Below are positions 16,654 to 25,411 of a stretch of 46,159 bases of DNA, in pieces. The stretch covers positions 1 to 46,159 of the forward strand of contig CAMHST010000017.1 in NCBI GenBank assembly GCA_946187865.1, written 5' to 3'. Origin of the DNA: an uncultured Bacteroidales bacterium. GTDB taxonomy: Bacteria > Bacteroidota > Bacteroidia > Bacteroidales > UBA932. The stretch's first letter is position 1; the number at the start of each line of letters is the position of its first letter. Under the pieces are notes generated by a model. It searched no databases, was not told where the DNA came from, and worked only from the letters and a program-made list of their open reading frames with translations. A program made the translations under genes and the position numbers.

Positions 16654-18906
16654 CTACGCCCCCATCATGGCCTCTACGTCCTGCTTTTCACCCACAATCC
16701 AGAGGAAGTCGCCGTCTTCGAAGGGGATGGTGACATTGGGGATGTGGAGGGCGCCGTCTTCTTTTTCTACGCCCACCACCAGGCAGCGGTAGCGGTTGCG
16801 GATGCTGCTGTCTTTGAGGCTTTTACCCAGGAAAGGGGAGCCCTCGGAAATGGGCAGGCGGCGAAGCAGGACCTCCTGGTCCGTAAATTCTTCCGGCAGG
16901 GAAGCGTTTTCCCGGCCCAGTTCCGTACCGAAGGCTTCCAATCCGGCGTCGGCCCCCACCACCTGCAGGCGGTCGTAGGGGTAGATGCGGGTGTCGGCTA
17001 CGGGGATGTTCAGCCGTTTGCTGCCCCGCACAATGGCGACTACCTGCACGCCGAACAGTTGGCTCAGTTTCATTTCCCGGAGCGTCCTTCCGGCCCACTT
17101 GGAGTCTGCGGGGATGTCAAAGTCGGCCAGGTGCATATCCTTGTCCAGGAGGCGGGAGGCATATTCCGGCTTTTTCTCGCCCAGGTATTCCGCCCGTTTC
17201 TCCCGGGAGTTCAGGTTGGTCAGGAAGGTTTCCTCTATCTTGTGGGCCGACTGCTTGGCCCATCGGCCGAACATGAGGTAGGCGACTACCGCCAGGGCTA
17301 ACACCAGGATCAGGAGCACGGAGATGTGGAAGAGGCGGGCCAGGACGTAGAAGATGAAGCCCATCACCATGGCCAGCCGGAGCACCATGCCGGCTACCAG
17401 CGGGGCCCGGTTGGCGGGATTCTGGGCCCAGAGCGACTTGAATTCGTCGGACCGGTTCTTCTTCACCAGGATGGCCCTGAGGAAGGGAGCCATGGCACCC
17501 AGGACAACCACCGCCAGGACTACGTGGGCCCAGATGCCCGGGATGTATTTTTCGGCCAGGGGCTGCAGCAGGCCGAACCCGATCAGGCACACGGCGATGC
17601 AAAGGATGCCATAGATGAGGACGGTCTGGCCTACGGCACCCAGATAGGTTTTCCAGGGGCTTTCCTTGGCTGCGGCCGGTTCGGAGGCCGACGCGGCATA
17701 GCTGTCCAGGAACGTACGTACCCGGGCGGGCAGATGCTTGTCCAGGAAGTTATATGCGGGTTCCGCCAGGCGGATCATGTACGGGGTGAGGAAGATCGTG
17801 ATTACGGACACCGCCACCACGATAGGGTAGAGGAAGTCGCTGGTAACGCCCAGGGATACGCCCAGCGAGGCGATGATGAAGGAGAATTCACCGATCTGGG
17901 TCAGGGAGAAGCCGCTTTGGACAGCCGTCTTGAGGTTCTGCCCCGACAGCAGCACGCCCACGGTGGCAAAGAAGGACTGTCCCACCACTACGGTAATGGT
18001 AATCAGCAGGATGGGCAGCCAGTACCGGCCGATCATGGCCGGGTCCACCATCATGCCCACCGACACGAAGAAGATGGCGCCGAAGAGGTCTTTCACGGGC
18101 TTGACCAGCCGTTCTATATGCTCGGCCTCCAGCGTTTCCGCCAGGATGGAGCCCATGATGAAGGCGCCGAAGGCGGCCGAGAAACCGGTCTTGGCGGCCA
18201 CGACCACCATGAGGAAGCACAGGCCCAGCGAGACCACCAGCAGGGTTTCGTCGTTCATCAGGGAGCGGGTCTTGCGGAGGATGAGCGGAATCAGGTAAAT
18301 GCCCACCAGCAGCCACAGGGTGAGGAAGAACACCAGCTTGAGGATACTCATCACCAGTTCTCCGCCCTCGAAGTTGGACGACACAGCCACGGTGGAAAGC
18401 ACCACCATCAGCACCACGGCCAGGATATCCTCAAGGATGAGGATGGACATGACCAGGCCGGCGAACTTCTTTTTGGCCAGCCCCAGATCGTCGAAGGCCT
18501 TGTAGATGATGGTTGTGGAGCTCATGCAAATCATGCCGCCCAGGAACAGGGCGTCCATCTTGCTCCAGCCGAAGGAGGAGCCCACGATGAAGCCCAGCAC
18601 CATCATGCCGAAAATGATAGTGAAGGTGGCGATGATGGCCGGACCGCCCACCTTGACAATCTTTTTGAAACTGAATTCCAGCCCCAGTGCAAAGAGGAGG
18701 AAGATAACCCCGATGTCTGACCACACGTGGATGCTGGCGGCATCCATCACGGAGGGCGTAAGGCTGAAGTGCGGACTGGCGATAAAGCCGGCTACGATGT
18801 AGCCCAGCACCAGCGGCTGCTTCAATTTCTTGAAAATCAGCGTCATGATGCCGGCGCAAATCAGGATAAGCGCCAGGTCGGCGATCAGCGGGGCGAGTTC
18901 ACTCAT
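16654..18906 (-). CDS. CPA2 (KefB-type) cation:proton antiporter with two RCK_C domains
   Basis: A 750-residue inner-membrane transporter. Residues 1-390 are a Na+/H+-exchanger-type core of about twelve spans, with LGYIVAGFIASPH near the start and SLTQIGEFSFIIASLG typical of KefB/KefC antiporters. A second membrane group lies at about 425-545. The cytosolic end carries two RCK_C (TrkA-C) domains, at about residues 600-665 (AGRTLREMKL...) and 690-750 (GKSLKDSSIR...). There is no Rossmann RCK_N domain, so NAD(H) or glutathione control through that domain is not expected; a small ligand could bind RCK_C. The ion is probably K+ or Na+. The start overlaps the dsbD stop by four bases. Confidence 0.9.
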   Translation of the reverse strand: MSELAPLIADLALILICAGIMTLIFKKLKQPLVLGYIVAGFIASPHFSLTPSVMDAASIHVWSDIGVIFLLFALGLEFSFKKIVKVGGPAIIATFTIIFGMMVLGFIVGSSFGWSKMDALFLGGMICMSSTTIIYKAFDDLGLAKKKFAGLVMSILILEDILAVVLMVVLSTVAVSSNFEGGELVMSILKLVFFLTLWLLVGIYLIPLILRKTRSLMNDETLLVVSLGLCFLMVVVAAKTGFSAAFGAFIMGSILAETLEAEHIERLVKPVKDLFGAIFFVSVGMMVDPAMIGRYWLPILLITITVVVGQSFFATVGVLLSGQNLKTAVQSGFSLTQIGEFSFIIASLGVSLGVTSDFLYPIVVAVSVITIFLTPYMIRLAEPAYNFLDKHLPARVRTFLDSYAASASEPAAAKESPWKTYLGAVGQTVLIYGILCIAVCLIGFGLLQPLAEKYIPGIWAHVVLAVVVLGAMAPFLRAILVKKNRSDEFKSLWAQNPANRAPLVAGMVLRLAMVMGFIFYVLARLFHISVLLILVLALAVVAYLMFGRWAKQSAHKIEETFLTNLNSREKRAEYLGEKKPEYASRLLDKDMHLADFDIPADSKWAGRTLREMKLSQLFGVQVVAIVRGSKRLNIPVADTRIYPYDRLQVVGADAGLEAFGTELGRENASLPEEFTDQEVLLRRLPISEGSPFLGKSLKDSSIRNRYRCLVVGVEKEDGALHIPNVTIPFEDGDFLWIVGEKQDVEAMMGA

Positions 18907-20813
18907 AGTGCAGAGTCCAGGAAGTTGATGTATCCGGGAATGGACAGGTTATAGGCACGCGGCCCGGCCAGGATTTCCCCATCCGGAGACAGGATGAAAT
19001 AGTTGGGCTGGGCGTTTACGTTGAAGCGGGTGCGGACGATATAGGAATTCACGCTGCCCACCGTTTTCAGGGTTTTCCCCGCAGGCGTTGTGAACCATTC
19101 GCTTTCCGGGAGGCGGGATTTGTCGTCCGTGTAGAGGGCCACCATCACGAAGTTGTCCCTCAGGCGCCGGAGAACTTCAGGGTCGCTCCAGACGCGGGCT
19201 TCCATTTCCCGGCAGTTCACGCAGCCATGCCCGGTGATGTCCAGGAAAACGGGTTTCCCTTCTTTCTTGGCGGCGGCCAGGCCTTCTTCCAGCGTGAAAT
19301 AGCCCTGCAGCCCGTGCGCCATGGTTAGCCCGTACGGGTTGGACGGCGCATCCTGGGCCGATGACACCCCTCTGCCGGCACTCTCACTGCCCAGCACGAA
19401 ATCCTGCGTGGACAAGGGCGGCAGATAGCCGGAAAGCCCCTTGAGCGGTGCGCCCCACATGCCGGGAACCAGATACACCACGAAGGAGAAAACGCCGATA
19501 GCCAGGATGAGCCGGAGAATGCCCACATGCTCCGTGGGGCTGTCGTATTTGAAGCGGATCTTCCCCAGCAGGTACAGCCCCAGCAGGGAGAAAATCACAA
19601 TCCACAGGGCCAGGTACACTTCCCGGTCCAGGATGCCCCAGTGGTAGGTTTGGTCGGCCGTGGACAGGAACTTCAGGCCCAGGGCCAGTTCCACAAAGCC
19701 CAGCACCACCTTGACGGAATTGAGCCAGCTGCCGCTCTTGAGCTTTTTCAGCAGTTGCGGGAACAGGGCGAACACGGTGAAGGGGAGGGCGAAGGCCACC
19801 GAGAAGGCCAGCATGGTGATCATGGGCGTCCAGAATTCTCCCTGGGACGATTTCAGCAGCACCGAACCCACGATAGGGCCCGTGCAGGAGAAGGAAACCA
19901 GCACCAGGGTGAGGGCCATGAAAAAGACGCCGGCCAGCCCGCCCTTGTTGGACTTGGCATCCGTCTTGGTGCTCCAGGAAGAGGGGAGGGTGATCTCGAA
20001 AGCTCCGAAGAACGACAGGGCGAAGACGAAGAATACCAGGAAGAACAGGATGTTGGGCAGCCAGTGTGTAGAGAGCCAGTTGAAGATATCGGCCGTAACC
20101 GCCTCTCCGCCGATGATGCGGGTGAGGCCGAACAGCAGCACCACCGGAATCGTGTACAGCAGCACGATGAACACCCCGTACATGAAGGCTTTGAAGCGGC
20201 CCTGATGGACATTGTCCGACGCTTTAAGGAAGAAAGAGACGGTCATGGGAACCATCGGGAACACGCAGGGGGTCAGGAGCATGGCCAGGCCCCAGAGGAT
20301 GGCTTCCAAGATCAGGGCCCAGAGGTTGCCGGCGCCGCTGTCCCGGCCTTCTTCCGGGTCCTGGATGGCGGTGGCATGCCCCTGGGCCGCCGCAGCCACG
20401 CTTACTTCAAACTCTTCCTCTTCCGGGAACCCGCAAAGGTCTTCTTCGCAGGCCTGCCAGGTAATGGTGCCGCCGATCTGGTCTGCGTCCGTGCGGACAT
20501 CCTGCGAAAAGACGGCTTTGGTGAAATAGACCGGTTCCCCTTTGTACTGGGTGGGCTCCAAAGCCGACGTTACCTCGCTTGCCGGGGTGACGCCCTCTAC
20601 GTAGCTCACGGAGAAAGGGTTGTTGGGGTTGTCCGGGCCGTAGATGTGTTTGCCGGAGGCCACGCTTCCGGAGAAGGTGAGCCGATACAGGCCTTCTTCC
20701 AACTGCTGGGAACTCACTTTCCAGCCGACGGAGGGCTCTTGTGCCAAAGCGGCAACACCCATCCAGAGTGCTGCCACCGTTAAAATTATGGATTTCAGGA
20801 GTTTACTTGGCAT
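18903..20813 (-). CDS. dsbD: Protein-disulfide reductase DsbD
   Basis: Membrane reductase that passes electrons from cytosolic thioredoxin to periplasmic thiols. The 636-residue chain has a signal peptide, an N-terminal DsbD-alpha-like domain with the pair of cysteines in ACEEDLCGF, a membrane domain of about eight spans with the [13 protein letters not shown] and SCTGPIVGS cysteine motifs, and a C-terminal thioredoxin-like domain with C531-V-N-C534 in GHGCVNC. All three redox pairs are therefore present. The start overlaps the rny stop by eleven bases and the stop overlaps the antiporter start, so rny, dsbD and the antiporter are one translationally coupled unit. Confidence 0.93.
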   Translation of the reverse strand: MPSKLLKSIILTVAALWMGVAALAQEPSVGWKVSSQQLEEGLYRLTFSGSVASGKHIYGPDNPNNPFSVSYVEGVTPASEVTSALEPTQYKGEPVYFTKAVFSQDVRTDADQIGGTITWQACEEDLCGFPEEEEFEVSVAAAAQGHATAIQDPEEGRDSGAGNLWALILEAILWGLAMLLTPCVFPMVPMTVSFFLKASDNVHQGRFKAFMYGVFIVLLYTIPVVLLFGLTRIIGGEAVTADIFNWLSTHWLPNILFFLVFFVFALSFFGAFEITLPSSWSTKTDAKSNKGGLAGVFFMALTLVLVSFSCTGPIVGSVLLKSSQGEFWTPMITMLAFSVAFALPFTVFALFPQLLKKLKSGSWLNSVKVVLGFVELALGLKFLSTADQTYHWGILDREVYLALWIVIFSLLGLYLLGKIRFKYDSPTEHVGILRLILAIGVFSFVVYLVPGMWGAPLKGLSGYLPPLSTQDFVLGSESAGRGVSSAQDAPSNPYGLTMAHGLQGYFTLEEGLAAAKKEGKPVFLDITGHGCVNCREMEARVWSDPEVLRRLRDNFVMVALYTDDKSRLPESEWFTTPAGKTLKTVGSVNSYIVRTRFNVNAQPNYFILSPDGEILAGPRAYNLSIPGYINFLDSAL

Positions 20814-22344
20814 ATGCGACGGAACGGGTTTCGCGGATAACGGTTATCTTCACCTGACCGGGATAGGTCATTTCGTCCTGGATCTTCTTGGCGATTTCGC
20901 CGGAGAGCTGCTCTGCCTCCTGGTCGCTGACCTGCTCTGCCCCTACGATCACGCGGAGCTCGCGGCCGGCCTGGATGGCGTACGACTTGGTCACGCCCGG
21001 ATAGGCGGCGGCCAGGTTCTCCATGCCCCTTAACCGCTTGATATAGCTTTCGATCACCTCCCGGCGGGCACCCGGACGGGCGCCGGAGATGGCGTCTCCC
21101 ACCAGCACCAGGGGAGCGTAGAGGGATGTCATTTCAATCTCTTCGTGGTGGGCGCCGATGGCGTTGCAGATTTCCGGTTTTTCCTTGAATTGCTCGGCCA
21201 GTTTCATGCCCAGCAGTGCGTGCGGCAGTTCAGGGTCTTCCTCCGACACCTTGCCGATATCGTGCAGCAGGCCGGCGCGTTTGGCGATCTTGGGATTCAG
21301 GCCCAGTTCACTGGCCAGGATGGCGCAGATGTTGGCCACTTCGCGGGAGTGCTGCAGCAGGTTCTGACCATAGGAAGAGCGGTATTTCATGCGGCCGATC
21401 ATCCTGACCAGCTCCATCGAGAGGCCGTGGATGCCCATGTCGATGCAGGTGCGTTTTCCCGTTTCCAGGATCTCTTCTTCCAGCTGCTTCTGGACTTTGG
21501 CCACCACTTCCTCGATGCGGGCGGGATGGATGCGTCCGTCCACCACCAGCTGATGGAGAGCCAGGCGGGCCACCTCCCTGCGGACAGGGTCGAAGGCGCT
21601 GAGCAGGATGGCGTCCGGGGTGTCGTCCACCACGATCTCCACTCCGGTGGCTGCCTCCAGGGCGCGGATATTCCGGCCTTCCCGGCCGATGATGCGGCCT
21701 TTGATGTCGTCGTTCTCGATGGGGAAGGTGGTGACGGCGTTTTCAATGGCCGTTTCCGTAGCGGTGCGCTGGATGGTGTTGATGACGATGCGCTTGGCTT
21801 CCTTGGTGGCGTTCAGGCGGGCCTCGTCGATGCAGTCGTTGATGTAGGCCTGAGCCTGGGAGCGGGCTTCCGCCTTCATGCTTTCCATCAGCTGGTTCTT
21901 GGCATCCTGGGCGCTCATGCCGGCGATGGTCTCTATCTGGCGGATGGCCTCTGCGCGCAGCTGCTCGTATTCTTCTTCCTTGATTTTCAGTGCGTCCTGC
22001 TGCCCTTTCAACTGGTTTTTCTGATTCTCCAGCTCTTTCCCCTTGCGGTCTGCCTCCGACATTTTCTGGTTCAGGCTGTTTTCCTTCTGCTTGATGCGGT
22101 TTTCCGCATCCCGGATGCGGGCGTTGCTCTCGTTTACGGCCTTTTCGTGTTCGCTCTTGAGAGAGAGATACTTCTCCTTGGCCTGGAGGATGCGTTCGTT
22201 CTTGATTTTTTCACCCTCAATCTCCGCTTTTTCCAGGATCTCTTCCTTTTTCCCCTTGAGGATGGAGCGGCGGATGAGTATGTATGCGGCCAGGGCAACC
22301 GCCGCCCCGGCGACAAATCCGATGATGATACTTACGATATCCAT
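20803..22344 (-). CDS. rny: Ribonuclease Y
   Basis: Membrane-anchored endoribonuclease that starts mRNA decay. The 513-residue protein has one N-terminal span (residues 4-25), a long Glu/Lys-rich coiled coil to about residue 190, a KH RNA-binding domain ([15 protein letters not shown]), and an HD metal phosphodiesterase domain with LLHDIGKV. Length and order are normal. No -7 element is visible just upstream. It lies directly behind the 6S RNA and its terminator-like hairpin, so rny is either expressed by read-through or from a promoter I cannot see. The zapA-rny neighbourhood is usual in Bacteroidetes. Confidence 0.96.
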   Translation of the reverse strand: MDIVSIIIGFVAGAAVALAAYILIRRSILKGKKEEILEKAEIEGEKIKNERILQAKEKYLSLKSEHEKAVNESNARIRDAENRIKQKENSLNQKMSEADRKGKELENQKNQLKGQQDALKIKEEEYEQLRAEAIRQIETIAGMSAQDAKNQLMESMKAEARSQAQAYINDCIDEARLNATKEAKRIVINTIQRTATETAIENAVTTFPIENDDIKGRIIGREGRNIRALEAATGVEIVVDDTPDAILLSAFDPVRREVARLALHQLVVDGRIHPARIEEVVAKVQKQLEEEILETGKRTCIDMGIHGLSMELVRMIGRMKYRSSYGQNLLQHSREVANICAILASELGLNPKIAKRAGLLHDIGKVSEEDPELPHALLGMKLAEQFKEKPEICNAIGAHHEEIEMTSLYAPLVLVGDAISGARPGARREVIESYIKRLRGMENLAAAYPGVTKSYAIQAGRELRVIVGAEQVSDQEAEQLSGEIAKKIQDEMTYPGQVKITVIRETRSVAYAK

Positions 22345-22380
22345 ATCTGATCTACAGTGCTTTAGGTTTTATATAAAAAA

Positions 22381-22413
22381 AACATGTCTGCTTCGGATGG
22401 GAAACAGACATGT
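22381..22413 (-). terminator. Intrinsic terminator after the 6S RNA
   Basis: On the minus strand AACATGTCTG and CAGACATGTT form a ten-base-pair stem with a 14-base loop (partly closed by TTC/GAA) followed by a run of T. It begins five bases after the 6S 3' end and should separate 6S transcription from rny. Confidence 0.75.
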
Positions 22414-22417
22414 TCTG

Positions 22418-22613
22418 AAAAAAGCCGTCAGCATCTAGTCAGAAAATCTTAATGAATAAGATTTGGGTCCCGGCCGTTTGCTGATATCCCCCGTCCCGTG
22501 CAAGCACGGAATCCCCGGTTACGGGTAAAATGGGCCCGTCATCCACGGCCTGAGTCAACCCGGCGCGTTGAAACGTGTTGATTTCAGCTTTCGATGGTTG
22601 ACGGCTTTATTCT
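22418..22613 (-). ncRNA. ssrS: 6S RNA (Bacteroidales type)
   Basis: 6S RNA binds the housekeeping RNA polymerase by mimicking an open promoter. The roughly 195-base interval between zapA and rny folds as a long rod. AAAGCCGTCA at the 5' end (22608-22599) pairs perfectly with TGACGGCTTT at the 3' end (22430-22421), which runs into a U tract. The apical hairpin CCGTGC-AA-GCACGG (22496-22509, plus-strand letters) is at the exact centre. A side hairpin AAATCTTA/TAAGATTT (22444-22464) lies on the 3' arm where the central bubble is expected. The 5' stem overlaps the zapA stop codon. TATCTGC at 22627-22621 could be its -7 element. The match to the Bacteroidales-1/6S family is from knowledge of context and fold, not from a covariance search. 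Confidence 0.8.
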
Positions 22614-22891
22614 ATGTCCTGCAGATAGCGGTCCAGGTCTCTTTCCAGCCCCTGCCTTTCCTGCTCTTCCTTTTCCAGTTCCTTCTGCACGCCGATGCGG
22701 TACACCGTCTCGTTCAGCGCCACCAGGGACATCAGGTCCATGATGGTTTTGTCCGGGTTTTTGCGGGTATAGGCGGCCAGCCTTTTGTTGATGGCTTCCG
22801 CCGCCAGGCGGTAAAGCTCTTCCTGCTCCGGCGATGCGGCCATCAGATTGTATGTGCGGCCTGCAATCTTTATGCTGATTTTCTGGTCCAT
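22607..22891 (-). CDS. zapA: Cell division protein ZapA
   Basis: Small cytosolic protein that binds FtsZ and bundles its filaments at midcell. The 94-residue sequence has the family N-terminal beta-hairpin (KISIKIAGRTYNLMA) followed by a helix with AAEAINKRLAAY and DLMSLVALNETVYRI, and a C-terminal coiled coil rich in Glu/Gln/Arg. It follows the zapB-like coiled-coil gene by one base. Its stop codon TAA lies inside the 5' closing stem of the 6S RNA, so the two genes physically overlap. Confidence 0.93.
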   Translation of the reverse strand: MDQKISIKIAGRTYNLMAASPEQEELYRLAAEAINKRLAAYTRKNPDKTIMDLMSLVALNETVYRIGVQKELEKEEQERQGLERDLDRYLQDIE

Positions 22892-22892
22892 A

Positions 22893-23162
22893 TCAATCTT
22901 CCAGGCAGGAGATGCATTTGCCTATTTCCCGTATCAGTGTATCCACCTTTTCCTTGGCAGCGGCCCTGTCACCCCCTCCGGTAAAGGCTTCGGTGAGTTT
23001 GCGGGTCTCTATCTCGGACTCCAGTTCCATAATCTGTTCCCTAAGGCTGTTGCCGGTTTCCTTGCACGCTTGTAGCTCTTCGCGGAGCTTCTGGTTCTCC
23101 GCTTTCTCAGCCTCATAGCGAGCAATCAACTGTTCGATTTTTTGTCTTATATCTTCCAGCAT
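22893..23162 (-). CDS. ZapB-like coiled-coil protein
   Basis: An 89-residue, almost entirely coiled-coil protein beginning MLEDIRQKIEQLIARYEAEK and ending in an amphipathic CISCLED tail. Its position directly before zapA suggests a ZapB-type division partner; the sequence itself only shows a coiled coil. I chose the ATG at 23162, because the -7 element at 23187-23194 puts the transcript start near 23180 and the in-frame GTG at 23177 would leave almost no leader. Homology to E. coli ZapB is by position and shape only. Confidence 0.7.
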   Translation of the reverse strand: MLEDIRQKIEQLIARYEAEKAENQKLREELQACKETGNSLREQIMELESEIETRKLTEAFTGGGDRAAAKEKVDTLIREIGKCISCLED

Positions 23163-23186
23163 GGCCGGTTTTGGCACTTATTCGTG

Positions 23187-23194
23187 CAAATTTA
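23187..23194 (-). promoter_or_regulatory. -7 element of the zapB-like/zapA/6S/rny unit
   Basis: On the minus strand it reads TAAATTTG, a perfect TAnnTTTG match, about 25 bases before the ATG at 23162. Confidence 0.65.
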
Positions 23195-23264
23195 ATAATT
23201 TTCCTTAAAAAATACCTTGTTTTTCTAAAGAAAACTGCATTTTTTGCACGGGAAACAGTCCCTG

Positions 23265-24089
23265 TTACAGACTGGCTATGAGCTTGGTGAACAGCAGGGT
23301 CATCCGGTCTGCGGCGGCATCGGCCGCTTTCACGATGGCTTCTCCGTCTGTCACGTAGTCTTCATCGTCCGTGGCGTGGGCTACGTCGGTGATCACCGAC
23401 ATGCCGAACACGGGGATGCTGCTGTGACGGGCCACGATCACCTCCGGGACGGTGGACATGCCCACGGCGTCCGCCCCGATGGCGCGGAAGTAGCGGTATT
23501 CAGCCGGCGTCTCATAGCTGGGGCCGGTGCAGGCTACGTAAACGCCTTTGCGAAGGGCGATTCCCAGCTTGTCGGCCAACTCTTCCGCCTTCCGGATGAG
23601 GCCGGGGTCGTAGGGGCGGGTCATGTCCGGGAAGCGCGGGCCGAACTCGTCGATGTTGGGGCCGATCAGGGGGTTGGGCAGCAGGTTGATGTGGTCCTTG
23701 ATGATCATGAGGTCCCCCACGTGGAAGGACAGGTTGGTGCCACCCGCCGCGTTGGACACGAAGAGGTAGCGGATGCCCAGCACCTTCATCACCTGGATGG
23801 GCAGGGTGACTTCGAACATGCCGTAGCCCTCATAATAGTGGATGCGCCCCTGCATGGCGATGACGGTTTTTCCACCCAGTTCCCCGATGATGAAGTTTCC
23901 CTTGTGGCCGATGGCGGTAGAGGCCGGGAAGCCGGGGATGTCCCGGTAGGGGACGGTGACGCCCTGGGCAATCTTGTCGGCCAGTTTTCCCAGGCCGCTG
24001 CCCAGGACGATGCCTACTTCCGGTTGCAAGTTCCCGATCTTTCCGCGAACGAAGTCCGCAGCCGCGTGGATAGTTTCCAATTTATTCAT
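23265..24089 (-). CDS. Purine nucleoside phosphorylase, copy A (Asp at base site)
   Basis: Cytosolic enzyme that splits purine nucleosides with phosphate in purine salvage. The 274-residue protein is of the trimeric class (human PNP/MTAP fold): GIVLGSGLG phosphate loop, [29 protein letters not shown] with the base-binding Glu, and [12 protein letters not shown]. At the position of human Asn243 it has Asp235 (SVITDVAH), as in methylthioadenosine phosphorylase, whereas copy B has Asn. The ATG at 24089 lies two bases after the stop of copy B, so the two copies are co-expressed. An overlapping TTG at 24095 is an unlikely start. No terminator is obvious downstream. Confidence 0.92.
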   Translation of the reverse strand: MNKLETIHAAADFVRGKIGNLQPEVGIVLGSGLGKLADKIAQGVTVPYRDIPGFPASTAIGHKGNFIIGELGGKTVIAMQGRIHYYEGYGMFEVTLPIQVMKVLGIRYLFVSNAAGGTNLSFHVGDLMIIKDHINLLPNPLIGPNIDEFGPRFPDMTRPYDPGLIRKAEELADKLGIALRKGVYVACTGPSYETPAEYRYFRAIGADAVGMSTVPEVIVARHSSIPVFGMSVITDVAHATDDEDYVTDGEAIVKAADAAADRMTLLFTKLIASL

Positions 24090-24091
24090 GG

Positions 24092-24919
24092 TCAAATGTT
24101 TTCAATGATTTTTCTGAACAGGGAAGTCATCTTGTCCGCGGCGGAGTTGGCCGCTTTCACAACGTCTTCGCCGTCGTTTTCATAGTGTTCGTCGTAGTCG
24201 TCGTGGGCCTCGTTGGTGATCACGGACATGCCGAACACCGGGATGCCGGCGTGGCGGGCCACAATCACCTCCGGAACGGTGGACATGCCCACGGCGTCCG
24301 CCCCGATGGTGCGGTAGAATTTGTATTCGGCCGGGGTTTCATAGCTGGGGCCGGTGTCTCCGATGTACACGCCTTTCTTGACCTCGATACCCATCTGTGC
24401 GGCCAGATCTTCCGCGAGTTTGATCAGGGAAGGGTCGTAGGGGCGGGTCATGTCCGGGAACCGGGGACCTTCGCTGTCCAGGTTGGGGCCGATGAGCGGG
24501 TTCGGGAGCAGGTTGATATGGTCCTTGATAATCATGAGGTCTCCGATGTGCAGGTTGAAGTTGATGCCGCCGGCCGCGTTGGAGACGAACAGGTTCCGGA
24601 TGCCCATCCCGATCATTACCCGGATGGGGAGCACTACGCTTTCCATCCCGTAACCTTCGTAATAATGGATGCGTCCCTGCATGGCCATGACGGTTTTCCC
24701 GCCCAGCGTGCCGATGATGAAATTGCCTTTGTGCCCAGTAGCCGTGGACACCGGGAACCCGGGGATGTCCCGGTAGGGGATGACCAGCTGGTCCTGGATG
24801 GAGTCTGCCAGGCGGCCCAGGCCGCTGCCCAGGACGATGCCGGTTTGGGGCTTACGGCCCTGAAGCTTCTCCCGGACGTTGCGGATGGCTCCTTCTATTC
24901 TTTCAATTCTAGGGTCCAT
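24092..24919 (-). CDS. Purine nucleoside phosphorylase, copy B (Asn at base site)
   Basis: A 275-residue paralog of copy A with the same trimeric PNP motifs: [51 protein letters not shown]. By eye about two thirds or more of the residues are identical to copy A, and stretches of DNA are nearly identical (one difference in 42 bases at 24268-24309 against 23441-23482). The residue matching human Asn243 is Asn236 (SVITNEAH), the form that favours 6-oxopurines such as inosine and guanosine. The C-terminal region between residues 238 and 252 is unusually acidic in both copies. No -7 element is visible in the short gap before it, so it may be read from the DUF3276 gene past its terminator. Confidence 0.93.
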   Translation of the reverse strand: MDPRIERIEGAIRNVREKLQGRKPQTGIVLGSGLGRLADSIQDQLVIPYRDIPGFPVSTATGHKGNFIIGTLGGKTVMAMQGRIHYYEGYGMESVVLPIRVMIGMGIRNLFVSNAAGGINFNLHIGDLMIIKDHINLLPNPLIGPNLDSEGPRFPDMTRPYDPSLIKLAEDLAAQMGIEVKKGVYIGDTGPSYETPAEYKFYRTIGADAVGMSTVPEVIVARHAGIPVFGMSVITNEAHDDYDEHYENDGEDVVKAANSAADKMTSLFRKIIENI

Positions 24920-24946
24920 AGTTAAAGTGTGTTAGTGGTTATTATC

Positions 24947-24976
24947 GAAAAAAACCGGCATTGTGGGGTGCCGGTC
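24947..24976 (-). terminator. Intrinsic terminator of the DUF3276 gene
   Basis: ACCGGCA (24954-24960) and TGCCGGT (24969-24975) form a seven-base-pair stem with an eight-base loop. On the minus strand it is followed by seven T. Confidence 0.7.
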
Positions 24977-24981
24977 TTGTT

Positions 24982-25323
24982 TTAGAATTCGTCGTTTTCC
25001 TGTTCCTCCCGCGGGGTGTACTGGCGGATGGGCTGGTCGTGCAGGAGGTCGTGCAGAATGTAGCGCACTGCGTCTTCCAGGCCTTCCTGGAACTTTTCGA
25101 AGTCTTCTTTATAGAGGAAAATCTTGTGCTTGTCGAATACGAAGGACCCGTCGCGGTCTTGGCGGCGTTTGCTCTCGGTGATGGTGAGATAGAAATCGTT
25201 ATTGCCTTTGGTGGCTTTTACATCAAAGAAATACGTACGCTTGCCGGCACGGACCGGTTTGGAATAAACGTCCTCCGAGTTGCGGTCCTGGGCGTGCCCC
25301 CTTTCATAATCTTCACTGTACAT
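24982..25323 (-). CDS. DUF3276 (PUR-alpha-like) nucleic-acid-binding protein
   Basis: A 113-residue cytosolic protein of the PUR-alpha/DUF3276 family, which binds single-stranded nucleic acid in the few members studied. The diagnostic core is VRAGKRTYFFDVKATKGN, then YLTITESKRR and HKIFLYKEDFEKF. The C-terminal YTPREEQENDEF tail is acidic. The start is uncertain: ATG at 25323 (used here) leaves a leader of about 20 bases after the -7 element at 25350-25357, while ATG at 25335 would add MYYA and leave about eight bases. It is divergent from nusB and followed by a strong terminator. Confidence 0.9.
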   Translation of the reverse strand: MYSEDYERGHAQDRNSEDVYSKPVRAGKRTYFFDVKATKGNNDFYLTITESKRRQDRDGSFVFDKHKIFLYKEDFEKFQEGLEDAVRYILHDLLHDQPIRQYTPREEQENDEF

Positions 25324-25349
25324 TGCGTAATACATTTGGTTTCCGAACA

Positions 25350-25357
25350 CAAATTTA
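25350..25357 (-). promoter_or_regulatory. -7 element of the DUF3276 gene
   Basis: On the minus strand TAAATTTG, a perfect TAnnTTTG match. It is back to back with the nusB element at 25380-25387. Confidence 0.6.
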
Positions 25358-25379
25358 ATGAAATAATTGAAAAAAACAC

Positions 25380-25387
25380 TAACTTTG
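25380..25387 (+). promoter_or_regulatory. -7 element of the nusB operon
   Basis: TAACTTTG, a perfect TAnnTTTG match, 24 bases before the nusB ATG at 25412. It rules out the upstream in-frame start at 25367. Confidence 0.65.
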
Positions 25388-25411
25388 TGGAAATTTATTT
25401 CTATTGACAGT

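Noticed and set aside
23205..23235. A weak palindrome TTTTTCTAAAGAAAA as terminator or operator
   Set aside because: It is composed of A/T tracts only, sits between the PNP copy A stop and the zapB-like promoter, and is too weak to support a call.
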